A DNA stretch of 64,000 nt from contig CAVQBD010000007.1 of NCBI GenBank assembly GCA_963710645.1, positions 182,492 through 246,491 on the forward strand. The letters are read 5' to 3'. The DNA comes from FEB-10 sp963710645 (lineage in GTDB: Bacteria > Acidobacteriota > Thermoanaerobaculia > Thermoanaerobaculales > Sulfomarinibacteraceae). The notes beneath the pieces are model-generated. The model made no database searches. It saw only the letters and a list, made by a program, of their open reading frames with translations, and had not been told where the DNA came from. Shown here one piece after another: positions 1 to 9,008 of the stretch. How positions within the stretch are numbered: position 1 is the stretch's first letter; each line of letters opens with the position of its first letter. The position numbers and the translations under genes were made by a program.

Positions 1-764
1 ACATCGGAGCCGAAGTATGAATGGTAGGGGTCGCGTTTGTAGACCCGTCCAAGGTGGTCCAGGGGTGCCAGGACGAGAGTGAGGGGATGGGCCTCGCGCC
101 ACTGCCCCCACGTGCAGAGCGAAACTGGGAGGAGTTCGAGTGGGGCTCCAGTGGCGGCCATCGGTCCCACTACTGCCCGTGCCTCGAGCTGTGACCACAG
201 ACTGCTGACGCCGGAGTCGGGGCGCTGGTCGTAGAGCAGGAGATTCGAGTTCCACACGAGTCCGGAGACGCCGAAGTCCAGGATTTCGCTGTCGAGGGTC
301 CGGTCGGCGGCCACCGCGGCATCGCACAGCGGGTTGTAGGTGATCAGGACCGGGATGCTTGAAACCCGGTCGTTGACCACCTCGTGCCAGCGCATAAAAC
401 GCACCGGGTAGGCTCGGGCCTCGCCATCGATGGCGATTCCCACCACCCTGTCCGTGGGCAGCAGGAACTTGCCGCGGCCCTCATGATTCAGCGCGTCGAT
501 CCTCGCGGCTGACAGCATCTCGGGATCGGTGAGGGCCATCAGACCGTCGCGGGGCATGCCGGATGCGACGATGGCCCCTGGTGGCAGTGACGAAACGGAC
601 AGGTCGAAGCCGTAGGTGGTCGGATCCCTGCCGTCACCCGCCAGCGCGCGGCCGCGATCCTCGGGTGCCTGCCAGGCCAGGACCAGGATCGTCAGTGCAA
701 CGGCAATCCCGACCACCGCCACCCACCAGCCGCTGCGCACGAGGGCAGGGACCCGGGTTCCCAT
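1..764 (-). CDS. DUF3179 domain-containing protein (partial, runs off the window start)
   Basis: Open frame from an ATG at 764 to the left edge, about 254 codons seen. It starts with an N-terminal hydrophobic segment (residues 11-29), so it is probably membrane-anchored with a periplasmic body. It then shows the DUF3179 pattern: GIAIDGEARAYP, the WHEVVND motif, a YNPLCDAA segment holding the family Cys, LLYDQ, SLWSQ and RVYKRDPYHSY. The biochemical role of the family is not established. The start lies 3 bases after the ctaB stop, so the two are probably translationally coupled and co-transcribed. The linkage to heme A genes suggests a respiratory or redox context, which is inference. Confidence 0.8.
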   Translation of the reverse strand, partial: MGTRVPALVRSGWWVAVVGIAVALTILVLAWQAPEDRGRALAGDGRDPTTYGFDLSVSSLPPGAIVASGMPRDGLMALTDPEMLSAARIDALNHEGRGKFLLPTDRVVGIAIDGEARAYPVRFMRWHEVVNDRVSSIPVLITYNPLCDAAVAADRTLDSEILDFGVSGLVWNSNLLLYDQRPDSGVSSLWSQLEARAVVGPMAATGAPLELLPVSLCTWGQWREAHPLTLVLAPLDHLGRVYKRDPYHSYFGSD

Positions 765-767
765 TGA

Positions 768-1772
768 TCAGAACCCGAAGCTGGCGGGAACCACGCCGTC
801 GCTTGGGGGCGCCTCCGCCTCCGCAATCGAGGGGGTGGATCCGCGGCCCAGGTGCGAGATTCGGTCGTCCATATCCGCCACCATCAGGACCATAAGGAGG
901 GGAAGATAGATGATGCTGGCAAAAAACAGGCGGCGTGCCGCAGTCTCGCCCCGAAGCCGTAGGAAGCGCCAACCAAGGGCCACGAAGGCGAGCCCCAGGA
1001 TTTGCGACGTGGCGAGAAAAACGGTTCCGGAAACACCGATGAAGGCCAACGAGGCCGTGACCGGCAACAGCGAAAGGGTGTAGATGAAGGCCAGTCGTGC
1101 GGTCAGAGTACCGGGTTGGTCCACCGCGGGCAGCATCTTGAAGCCGCCGCGGGCATAGTCCTCCCGGTACATCCAGGCCAGGGCCAGGAAGTGGGGAACC
1201 TGCCACATGAAGAGGATGCCGCCCAGAATCCAGGCACCCAGATCGAGGCGTCCGGTGGCTGCTGTCCATCCCATCATGGGTGGGATGGCTCCGCATACGG
1301 CCCCCACCACCGTGTTGAGCGAGGTGCGGGTTTTCAGCGGGGTGTAGACCGCCACATACAGGACGATGGTGAACAGCGAAAGACCGGCCGTCAGCCAGTT
1401 AGTGGTGACGGCCAGCAGGCCCACGCCCACCACCGACGAGGCGATCCCCCAGGTGGTGGCCAGGGCCCGGCTGACCCGGCCGGCCGGCAGCGGACGGTTC
1501 CGCGTCCGGACCATGCGCCGGTCCCGGTCCTCCTCGAGGACCTGGTTGAGGATGTTGGCACCAAAGGCCGATAGGGCGGTGCCGATCACGGCGTACAGCA
1601 GCTCGAGGGGCTCGAAGGTGCCGCGTGCTCCCAGCACGTAACCCACCAGGGCGGTGAGTATGACCATGGAGGCGAGGCGCGCCTTGGCAAGCTCCAGGTA
1701 GGCGGAAAGGAGCTCGCGGGGCGTGTTGGCCCTCGCTCTGAGTGCGGCGGGATCTTCTGTGGTTGCACGCAT
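768..1772 (-). CDS. ctaB: protoheme IX farnesyltransferase (heme O synthase)
   Basis: 334 residues, normal for the CyoE/CtaB family of polytopic UbiA-type prenyltransferases. It transfers a farnesyl group to heme B to make heme O, the precursor of heme A for terminal oxidases. Visible motifs are the first Asp-rich loop with N...EEDRDRRM followed by RTRNRPLP (around residue 75-95), and the later YREDYARGGFKMLP loop. Around nine hydrophobic segments are seen. It is divergent from heme A synthase at 1866, giving a two-step heme A module. No strong ribosome site precedes the ATG at 1772. A weak TATACT -10 lies in the 93-bp divergent spacer. Confidence 0.93.
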   Translation of the reverse strand: MRATTEDPAALRARANTPRELLSAYLELAKARLASMVILTALVGYVLGARGTFEPLELLYAVIGTALSAFGANILNQVLEEDRDRRMVRTRNRPLPAGRVSRALATTWGIASSVVGVGLLAVTTNWLTAGLSLFTIVLYVAVYTPLKTRTSLNTVVGAVCGAIPPMMGWTAATGRLDLGAWILGGILFMWQVPHFLALAWMYREDYARGGFKMLPAVDQPGTLTARLAFIYTLSLLPVTASLAFIGVSGTVFLATSQILGLAFVALGWRFLRLRGETAARRLFFASIIYLPLLMVLMVADMDDRISHLGRGSTPSIAEAEAPPSDGVVPASFGF

Positions 1773-1865
1773 TGTCGTTTTCTCGGATGCGATCTGCGAT
1801 CATGGCCCGAGACATCGCGCAGTATAACCGCTCGCTGCGGGAAGCTATTGCGCGGGGAGGTGACC

Positions 1866-3176
1866 ATGGCACCCGGCCGGAGCGAAGGTTCGGTTCATGG
1901 CTTTGCGGCTCCATTGGCTTTTGCGACGACCGTTTCCATGTGGGCGATCGCCTATCTGGGCCGGCTGCCCGCGGTGATGGCCCCGAGCTGGCTGATCGGG
2001 ATCGGGATGCTGGCGGCGGTCTTGGGTTGGGCGCTGTGGGCCGGGTGCCGGTCCACAATCGGCTGGTCCGGTGGGGCCAGGGTGGGGGCCATCGTGGGAA
2101 TCCTCAACTTGCTCATCCTCGGCAGCCTGCTGAGCTCGCCCGACGGGGGATTGCGGACCTCCGCCGTGTGGTGGATGGCGGCCTCGGTGTTGATGCTGGC
2201 GGTTTTGGCCGCATTGGGTGCCGTCATCGGCTCGGCGGGCTCCTCCAACGGGGCGGCAGCGCCGGACTGGACGGCCCTGTTCTCCAAGGTGGCGGTGGCT
2301 GCGACCTTCCTGTTGGTAGTGGCCGGCGGTCTGGTGACCAGCCACGAGGCCGGTCTGGCGGTGGTGGACTGGCCGAATACCTTCGGCAGCAATATGTTCC
2401 TTTATCCGCTGGCGCGGATGACCGGCGGCATCTATTACGAGCACGCCCACCGACTCTTCGGTGCCCTGGTGGGACTGACAACCATCTCTCTGGCAGTCAG
2501 GCTGTGGCGGTGTGATTCCCGCTCGTGGGTGAAGTGGATGTCCCTGGCCGCCGTGGTTGCGGTGATCGTTCAGGGGATCCTCGGCGGCCTGAGGGTCACC
2601 GGCAACCTCACCCTGTCCACATCGGCCGAGGACATGGCGCCCAGCATCGCTCTGGCGGTTGTGCACGGGATCTTCGGTCAGCTCTTCCTGGCCTTGATGG
2701 TGGCGCTGGCTGCGGTGACCAGTCGCTGGTGGCGGGAGGCCCCGAGCGCCGAGCCGAGGCTGTCCGCTGCTGCCGACCGCACGCTTCAGGCGAGTCTGGT
2801 GGGCGTCCTCCTGGTGCAGCTGATATTCGGTGCGGTCCAGCGTCACGTGGCCCAAGGACTGGTTATCCACATCACCCTGGCCGCGGTGGTGGCCATGGTT
2901 GCGGTGGCCGCCGGGGCCCGTGGGTGGGGCCTCTACCACGGCAGCTGGCCGGTCCAGCGGCTGGGTCAGCTTGTGATGGCGGTGATGGCCGTCCAGGTCA
3001 CTCTGGGAATAGCAGCTCTTGCGGTGACCCAGGGGCGCGCGGTGGTGGGTCATCCCACGGTCTTCGAGGTGACCATCGCCACCGCTCACCAGGCCACCGG
3101 CGCGGCTCTGTTGGCGTTTTCGGTGTTGTTGATGGTCTGGACGCGGCGGTTGTTCGCCCCTCAGGAGGCGAGCTGA
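1866..3176 (+). CDS. ctaA: heme A synthase, COX15/CtaA family
   Basis: 436 residues with about ten membrane segments. It oxidises the C8 methyl of heme O to the formyl group of heme A. The COX15 signature is clear: GLVTSHEAGLAVVDWPN followed by YYEHAHRLFG (heme-ligand His pair around residue 185-195), and a second half with QRHVAQGLVIH and TAHQATGAAL. ATG 1866 is preferred over the upstream TTG at 1848 because GGGGAGGTG at 1854-1862 is well spaced from it. It diverges from ctaB. Together they imply an aa3- or caa3-type oxidase elsewhere in the genome. Confidence 0.9.
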   Translation: MAPGRSEGSVHGFAAPLAFATTVSMWAIAYLGRLPAVMAPSWLIGIGMLAAVLGWALWAGCRSTIGWSGGARVGAIVGILNLLILGSLLSSPDGGLRTSAVWWMAASVLMLAVLAALGAVIGSAGSSNGAAAPDWTALFSKVAVAATFLLVVAGGLVTSHEAGLAVVDWPNTFGSNMFLYPLARMTGGIYYEHAHRLFGALVGLTTISLAVRLWRCDSRSWVKWMSLAAVVAVIVQGILGGLRVTGNLTLSTSAEDMAPSIALAVVHGIFGQLFLALMVALAAVTSRWWREAPSAEPRLSAAADRTLQASLVGVLLVQLIFGAVQRHVAQGLVIHITLAAVVAMVAVAAGARGWGLYHGSWPVQRLGQLVMAVMAVQVTLGIAALAVTQGRAVVGHPTVFEVTIATAHQATGAALLAFSVLLMVWTRRLFAPQEAS

Positions 3177-3190
3177 AGCCGGGGCACTGT

Positions 3191-3274
3191 TGAAATTCGA
3201 ATTTCGAATTTCGAATTTGGGCTGCTCCCAGCCCCTAGCCCCTAGCCCCTAGCCCCCAGCCCCCAGCCCCTCCT
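3191..3274. repeat. two adjacent 7-bp tandem arrays
   Basis: Positions 3191-3219 hold GAATTTC-type heptamers and 3226-3274 hold CCCCTAG/CCCCCAG-type heptamers. They fill the gap between convergent genes. The stop codon of the minus-strand decarboxylase (3249-3251) and its last few codons lie inside the second array. Confidence 0.85.
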
Positions 3275-4707
3275 CCACCGATTCGACGAGCAGTTCCTTG
3301 CAGCGATCCAGATCGTGTGAAGTCGTTGCGAGGTTCCCGACTGCAACCCGCAGCGCGATGCCGTCGTCGAGCCTGGTGTGGGACAAGAAGATGTCTCCGG
3401 AAGCGTTCACTCGTTCCACCAGCCGAAGGTTGAATGCGTCCAGCTCTTCCCCGTCGAGGCCTTTGGGGAGGGCGCGAAAGCACACCACCGAAAAAGGTGC
3501 CGGCGCCATGCGCTCGAAACCGGGCTGGTCATCGATCCAGCGAGCGAATTCTTGGGCCAGCGCGATGTGGTGGCTGATCCTGGCGCGGATCCCTTCAAGA
3601 CCGAAAGCACGCAAGACCCACCACAATTTGAGAGCGCGAAACCTCCTGCCCAGCTGGAGCCCGTAATCCATGAGGTCCACGACAGACCCCGACTCCGGTG
3701 TCGTGAGGTACTCGGCCACCAGGGAAAAGGTTCGCCGGAAGGTGTCAGGGTGGCGGGTGTAGAGGGCCGAACAGTCGATGGGCACAAAAAGCCACTTGTG
3801 GGGGTTGAAGACAAAGCTGTCGGCCTTTGAGCATCCCTCAATGCACCACCTGTGGTCAGGACAAAAAGCTGCCGACCCGGCGTAGGCAGCATCCACGTGG
3901 AGCCACAGGCCGTACTCCTCGCACAGCTCGGCTATGGCCCCCACTGGGTCCACCGATGTGGTGGAGGTGGTGCCCACCGTGGCAACCACGGCAAGGGGCC
4001 GGATACCCTGCGCCCGATCCTCTTCAATGGCGCGGCGCAGCGCTCCCACGTCCATTCGGTAGGCCTGGTCGTGTGAAATGGCCCGAAATCCCTCGAGGCC
4101 AAACCCTAGGGCGAGGCATGCCTTGGCGATGGAGGAGTGGGTCTGGTCGGAGGCATAGACCCGCAGCTGGCGGAATGTCGTGGCGGCCTGCCATGCCGCG
4201 TTGCCGGATATCCAGGCCGGCGGCCTCGCGGGCGGTTGCCAGGGCCAGCAGAGAGGATATGGAGGCGGTGTCTGTGAGAAAGCCGAAGAAGTCGTCGGGA
4301 AGATCGAGTCCTCGGCGCAGCCACTGCAGGGTGACGAGTTCGAGTTCGGTGGCCGAGGGCGACGTGCGCCACAACATGCCGTTGACATTCAGCGCCGCCG
4401 ACACGAGTTCGCCCAGGATACCGGGCCCGGAGCCGGTGATGCCGAAGTAGGCCATGAATCCGGGGTGGTTCCAGTGGGTGATGCCCGGCAGCACAACCTC
4501 CTGGAAATCCCGCCACAACAGGTCCAGATCCTCGCCGTGTTCGGGGATGAAATCCGGAAGGCGGTCCGCAACCGCTCCGGGAGAAACCTGGGACAACACA
4601 GGGTAACGGCGGTTACCGCCGTCAAGATAATCGGCCACCCAGTCAATGATCTGGTGGCCCTGCTCGCGGAATTTCTCGGCCTCCAGGTGGCCGTTCTTGT
4701 CGGACAT
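3249..4707 (-). CDS. PLP-dependent aromatic-L-amino-acid-decarboxylase-like protein, one frameshift
   Basis: Group II PLP decarboxylase (DDC/AADC family), about 485 residues once one base is removed. The N-terminal frame (start ATG 4707, preceded by GGAGGTG) has FREQGHQIIDWVADYL, HWNHPGFMAYF and NVNGMLWRTSPSATELE. The C-terminal frame has RVYASDQTHSSIAKA, the cofactor-binding HVDAAYAGSA and the PLP-lysine motif NPHKW. The two halves join at 4168-4174, where deleting one base restores the reading R-H-D-I-P-Q-L-R-V. No other defect is seen. The C-terminus runs into the heptamer array. Substrate is not predictable; tryptophan, tyrosine, phenylalanine or aspartate are all possible in this family. 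Confidence 0.82.
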
Positions 4708-4791
4708 CTTCACCTCCGGCGCCCAGGATACGCCTGCCTTCAGGAATAGGCGCAGCCGGAGCCGTGTTGGCGAGCGCGGGAGGTCTTCGAG

Positions 4792-5198
4792 GTGGAACGA
4801 CTCGTGTTGGTCTCTATTCGCCGCAGCCACGCTCGCATGCGGTCGGGGGTCGCTGCCCGAGGTGCCCGACGGTGCGTCGGTGTCCTACCGGGAACATCTC
4901 GAACCCCTCGTGCTCAAGCGATGCCTGGACTGCCACACCACCGAGGAGCCCAAGGCCAACCTTGTTTTTGAACAAGGCGAAGGGTACGCCCAGTTGGTGG
5001 GCCGGGCGTCGACCCAGGTGCCCGACGCTGAAGTTGGTGACGCCCGGTGACCTCGAAAAGTCATACCTGTGGCTCAAGCTGGATCAGCGGGCGGCGGTGG
5101 GGGAGGGAATGCCACGGAGCTTCCTCGGCGCAAAGCGCCTCCCGTCCGCTGAGCAGGAGCGTTTTCGCCGTTGGATCGAGGATGGCGCGCTTCCTTGA
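4792..5198 (+). pseudogene. c-type cytochrome-domain lipoprotein, two single-base frame breaks
   Basis: Removing one base near 4810 and one near 5021-5025 gives a continuous protein of about 134 residues. It starts at GTG 4792 with GGGAGG eight bases upstream, then a lipoprotein signal ending in the lipobox TLAC, then a single heme motif CLDCH, and it ends in RFRRWIEDGALP. The layout matches small Planctomycete-type cytochrome c domains that precede other domains, here standing alone. Both defects are extra bases and no nonsense substitution is seen, so a consensus error is at least as likely as real inactivation. It is divergent from the decarboxylase. Confidence 0.6.
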
Positions 5199-5621
5199 CC
5201 CCCCACCCGTCCCAGGGAGTAGGGAGTAGGCAATAGGGAGTTAGCCCCCGCCCACCCGGAGCGACGTGGGCGCCATAGGCGGGCGTGCCGGGTATGACGT
5301 TGTGCGGTCGATGTCGACGAATGATCCTCAGGCCAAGAAGTCGCACAACGTCATACCGGGCAACCTCGGGGAGCGCGGTTGGGAGATGGGCGCGCTGAAA
5401 TCAAGGGGATCTTTCCGTACCCCCGGGCCGGTGCCAGGCACCGTCGAAATCGAATCGGGGCACGAGATCGCAATATCTGCAACGGTGCCTGGCACCGCCA
5501 TGCGGTACCCGAATGCGAGGGTGGCAACCGGAAGTCGGCAGAGGCCGAAGCAAGGACAGCAACCGCCTGCCCCCTGCCCCCTAAACAGTCATGAGATACT
5601 TGGCTCAACGGGAGGAGCGCA
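5199..5621 (+). repeat. intergenic repeat block: heptamers plus hairpin module copy A
   Basis: No gene seen. AGGGAGT-type heptamers at 5214-5241 are followed by dispersed module copy A (about 5249-5500). It has a conserved GGGCGTGCC, a perfect 16-bp inverted repeat (5291-5306 with 5342-5357, 35-base loop), conserved GGGCAACCTCGGGGAGCGCG, then a pair of mirrored palindromes GGTGCCAGGCACC (5430-5442) and GGTGCCTGGCACC (5484-5496). CCCCCTG heptamers at 5566-5582 follow, then the trkA ribosome site. Confidence 0.75.
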
Positions 5622-6971
5622 ATGCACGTGATCGTTGTCGGGGGCGGGCTCGTTGGTTCGTCGCTGGCGGAGAAGCTCGCCGGAGACGGCCATGATGTGG
5701 TCCTCGTGGAACAGGATCGAGAGCTGGTCCGCGAGCTTGACGACCGTCTGGATGTTCAGGCCATCTGCGGCAACGGCGCAACGATGCCGGTCCTTCTCGA
5801 TGCCGGAATCGAGGCCTGCGACCTGCTGCTCGCCACAACCGATTCCGACGAGGCCAACATGGTGGTGGCCTTGGTGGGTGCTTCCATCTTCGATGTGCCC
5901 AAAGTGGTGGCTCGGCTGCGCGATCCGGGCCACGAGGAGAGCTTCCGGCTGATCGCTGCGGAGACCGGCGGCGAACGCATGTCCATCAACCCCGACGAAG
6001 CGGCGGTGGAGCGGATCCTGTCGCTGATGCCGGTTCCAGGTGCGGTGGACGTGGTGCCGTTCTTCGGCGGCCGGCTGCTTGTCGCCGGATTCGTGATCCG
6101 TCCGGGCAGCGAGTTTGCCGGACTGATGTTGTCCCATCTCAGACTGTTGTTTCCGTCCACACCGATGCTGGTGGTGGCGATTCGTCGGGATGGGGAGTGG
6201 CGGGTCCCGCACGGTGAGGACGAGATCCTCGCCAACGATCTGGTGTACTTCGCCATGGATCCGGATGAACTGGAAAATGTGCTCGTCCTGCTCGGTCTGC
6301 GGCGCGGAGTTGAGCGCCGGGTGATGATCGCCGGCGCGACCCGGATCGGCATCATGCTTGCGAAGAGGCTCGAGGCTGCCGGGATTCCGGTGACCCTGGT
6401 CGATTCGGACCGCGCGGCGTGCGAGGCCGCGGCAGCGGTGCTTGACAAGACCATCGTGGTTCACGGCAGTCCCACCAGCCGGGAAATGTTGATCGAAGAG
6501 GGAGCGGACAGGGTCGAGAGCTTTGTTGCCTGCACCGACGACCACGAGGAGAATGTGGTGGCCTGTTTGCTCGCGGGAAGGATGGGGGCCGCTCACACTT
6601 TCGCGCTGGTGGACAACCCAGCCCTCGGCGGGCTGGTGGGCGAGCTCGACATCGACGCGATCATTTCTCCCCGGTTGCTGTCGGTGGGTCTGGCCTTGCA
6701 GTTTGCGCGGAGGGGCAGGGTGACCGCAGTGGCGGCTCTTATGGAGGACGAGGTTGAGGCCATCGAGGTGGAGGCCACCACCGACAGCCGATTGGTGATG
6801 TCACCGCTGGTCCAGTTGGGGCTTCCCCGCGGCGTCCTGGTAGCGGCCCTGCAGCGCCGGGACGACGTTGTGGTCCCGGCGGGATCGGACCAGGTAAGAC
6901 CTGGTGATCGGGTTTTGCTGATCACCACCAATAAAACGTCGAGCAAACTCGATCAGTTCCTGGACGGTTAG
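5622..6971 (+). CDS. trkA: Trk system potassium uptake regulatory subunit TrkA
   Basis: 449 residues, the usual length for a tandem TrkA. It has two RCK_N/RCK_C pairs: the first Rossmann fold opens with HVIVVGGGLVGSSLAEKL and ends with VLVEQD, the second opens near residue 226 with MIAGATRIGIMLAKRLE. It is a cytoplasmic ring-forming regulator that binds NAD(H)/nucleotides and gates TrkH. GGGAGGAG lies just before ATG 5622. trkH starts 2 bases after its stop, so the pair is an operon. Confidence 0.95.
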   Translation: MHVIVVGGGLVGSSLAEKLAGDGHDVVLVEQDRELVRELDDRLDVQAICGNGATMPVLLDAGIEACDLLLATTDSDEANMVVALVGASIFDVPKVVARLRDPGHEESFRLIAAETGGERMSINPDEAAVERILSLMPVPGAVDVVPFFGGRLLVAGFVIRPGSEFAGLMLSHLRLLFPSTPMLVVAIRRDGEWRVPHGEDEILANDLVYFAMDPDELENVLVLLGLRRGVERRVMIAGATRIGIMLAKRLEAAGIPVTLVDSDRAACEAAAAVLDKTIVVHGSPTSREMLIEEGADRVESFVACTDDHEENVVACLLAGRMGAAHTFALVDNPALGGLVGELDIDAIISPRLLSVGLALQFARRGRVTAVAALMEDEVEAIEVEATTDSRLVMSPLVQLGLPRGVLVAALQRRDDVVVPAGSDQVRPGDRVLLITTNKTSSKLDQFLDG

Positions 6972-6973
6972 GT

Positions 6974-8410
6974 GTGAACCGACGGTTCGTGATCCACCTT
7001 CTGGGGCACCTCCTGCTCCTCACAGCGGTCTTCCTGGGAGTTCCGGTGCTGGCCGCGGCCATCTTCTCTGAACCCATGTGGCCCTATGTGGCCAGTATCG
7101 TGGTGGCGGCGGGGGGCGGTGCGGCGATCCTGAGACTGAGCCGACCGTCGAGTACCAAAATCCGACCGCGTGATGGGTTTCTCATCGTGAGCGGGTCGTG
7201 GGTGGCGGTGTCTTTGGTCGGCGCCTTGCCCTACCTCATGACGGGTGTCCTCGGCCCGGCGGACGCGCTCTTCGAGTCGGTCTCGGGCTTCACCACCACC
7301 GGGTCCACGGTGATCGGCGATGTGTCTGTCGTGCCGAGGGCGCTGCTGCTGTGGCGCGCCCTATCCCAGTGGCTTGGCGGTATGGGCATCATCCTGTTCA
7401 CCATTGCCATCCTGCCCCTGCTCGGTATTGGCGGGATGCAGTTGTTCAAGGCGGAGGTCCCGGGTCCAGTGGTGGACAAGGTGCGGCCCCGGCTCGCGGC
7501 GACGGCCCGGTCATTGTGGGGCATATACGTCGGTCTGACGGCCATCGAGTTGGGTCTGTTGAAAGTGGCGGGCATGAGCTGGTACGAGGCGCTGTGCCAC
7601 GCCCTGACCACTCTGCCCACCGGTGGATTTTCAACCCGCAACGCCTCGGTGGGTGAGTTCGGGTCGCCGGCCATCGAGTGGATCATCACGGTCTTCATGT
7701 TGCTCGCCGGCATCAACTTCGTGCTCCACTACCGGCTGCTTGTGGGCCGCGGCCGAGAGGTGTGGAAAGACGTCGAACTCCGATATTTCCTCGGGGTTGT
7801 CGCGGTGGCAGTGGCCACTCTCACGGTCGCCACCTACTCGGCCGGGGACGCCATCCTCGACACGGTCCGTGCCGCAGCCTTTCAAACAGCTTCAATTCTG
7901 ACCACCACCGGATACGCCACGGTCGATTTCGAGGTCTGGCCCAGCCTGGCGCTCATCGTGCTCCTGATTCTCATGGTGCTCGGTGGTATGTCGGGATCCA
8001 CCGGCGGCGGCATCAAGAGCCTCAGGGCTCTGCTGGCGGTCACCTCGCTCCGGACCACCCTCCACCGCCTCATCCATCCCCACGCCGTCCGGCCCGTCAA
8101 GTACAACGGGCAGGTAGTCAGCGAATCGGTGCTGTCAGGGATCTGGAGTTTTCTCACGGCCTATATTCTGCTGGCGGCCCTGGGTTCGGCGGTGGTGGCA
8201 GCCCACGGCTATGACATCGTCACTTCGATTTCGGCTTCGATGACCGCCATTGGGAATGTCGGCCCGGGATTTGGAGAGGTTGGGGCGTACGATAACTTCT
8301 CCCACTTTCCTGCCCTGGTGAAGGTTGTTCTCGCGGTGATCATGCTCTTTGGTCGTCTCGAGATCTTCACCCTCCTGGCCATATTCTCCCGTGAGTTCTG
8401 GCGGCGGTAA
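6974..8410 (+). CDS. trkH: TrkH family potassium uptake protein
   Basis: 478 residues, GTG start directly after trkA. A membrane potassium translocation subunit of the SKT superfamily with four pore-loop repeats. Selectivity-loop glycines are visible in SGFTTTGSTV, HALTTLPTGGFST, SILTTTGYATVDF and SMTAIGNVGPGFG. GGMSGSTGGGIKSLR is the typical gating-loop region. With TrkA it forms a complete potassium uptake system. Confidence 0.95.
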   Translation: MNRRFVIHLLGHLLLLTAVFLGVPVLAAAIFSEPMWPYVASIVVAAGGGAAILRLSRPSSTKIRPRDGFLIVSGSWVAVSLVGALPYLMTGVLGPADALFESVSGFTTTGSTVIGDVSVVPRALLLWRALSQWLGGMGIILFTIAILPLLGIGGMQLFKAEVPGPVVDKVRPRLAATARSLWGIYVGLTAIELGLLKVAGMSWYEALCHALTTLPTGGFSTRNASVGEFGSPAIEWIITVFMLLAGINFVLHYRLLVGRGREVWKDVELRYFLGVVAVAVATLTVATYSAGDAILDTVRAAAFQTASILTTTGYATVDFEVWPSLALIVLLILMVLGGMSGSTGGGIKSLRALLAVTSLRTTLHRLIHPHAVRPVKYNGQVVSESVLSGIWSFLTAYILLAALGSAVVAAHGYDIVTSISASMTAIGNVGPGFGEVGAYDNFSHFPALVKVVLAVIMLFGRLEIFTLLAIFSREFWRR

Positions 8411-9008
8411 CCCCCACCCGCCCAGGCAGTAGGGAGTAGCCCCGCCCACCTGGAGTCTGGGGGCGCTTTGGACGGGCTTGCCACTCCGGGTACCTTCAAG
8501 TTGAACGTTAAACGTTGAACGTTCCCACCCACCCTCCCGGATCGTGAGAGGCCGCGTTGATCGGGCGTGCCGTCTCCGACGATTTTGGGTTGGGGCCGAA
8601 CCTCTATCGTGCCGCGATGGGTCCCAAATATCGTCGGAGGGGGCAACCTCGGGGAGCGCGATTGGGAGATGGGTGCGTCGAAGTCAGCAAATCGAAGCGA
8701 ACGCGCGGGCCGTGCCCGAGTTGTAGGCCCCGCACACCCGGGTTGACATGGAGGAGGGAAGACCGATCATCTTGCTGCCTACTGCCAACTCGCCGGCGGC
8801 AGCGATCGTGGCCGTGGCCGTGTGCGGTGACGCGAGACGCAGAAGAACGTGGACTGGCAGGCCTACGGCCACTCGCTGGTGACGGTGAGTCGCCGCGGCC
8901 ATCGGCCGCGAGCAACTGCCTATTGCCTATTGTCTACTGCCTACTGCCTGGTGAGGGTGATGTAATATCGCGCGTCCCTGTTCGATGGACGTTGAGGAGC
9001 TATTAAGA
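8411..9008 (+). repeat. intergenic repeat block: heptamers plus hairpin module copy B
   Basis: About 600 bases without a recognisable gene. It has TTGAACG/TTAAACG heptamers at 8501-8524. Hairpin module copy B lies at about 8536-8720, with stem 8574-8589 paired with 8623-8639 and one bulge. It is followed by the conserved GGGCAACCTCGGGGAGCGCG and AATCGAAGCGAACGCGC. TATTGCC/TACTGCC heptamers occupy 8914-8948. Confidence 0.72.

Noticed and set aside
1845..3089. Long minus-strand ORF (414 codons) opposite heme A synthase
   Set aside because: Its translation is Gly/His/Gln/Arg-rich with no fold; the plus strand has a full COX15 protein. It is a GC-skew shadow.
5249..5500. Integron attC site
   Set aside because: The hairpin lacks RYYYAAC / GTTRRRY ends, and no integrase or cassette array is present.
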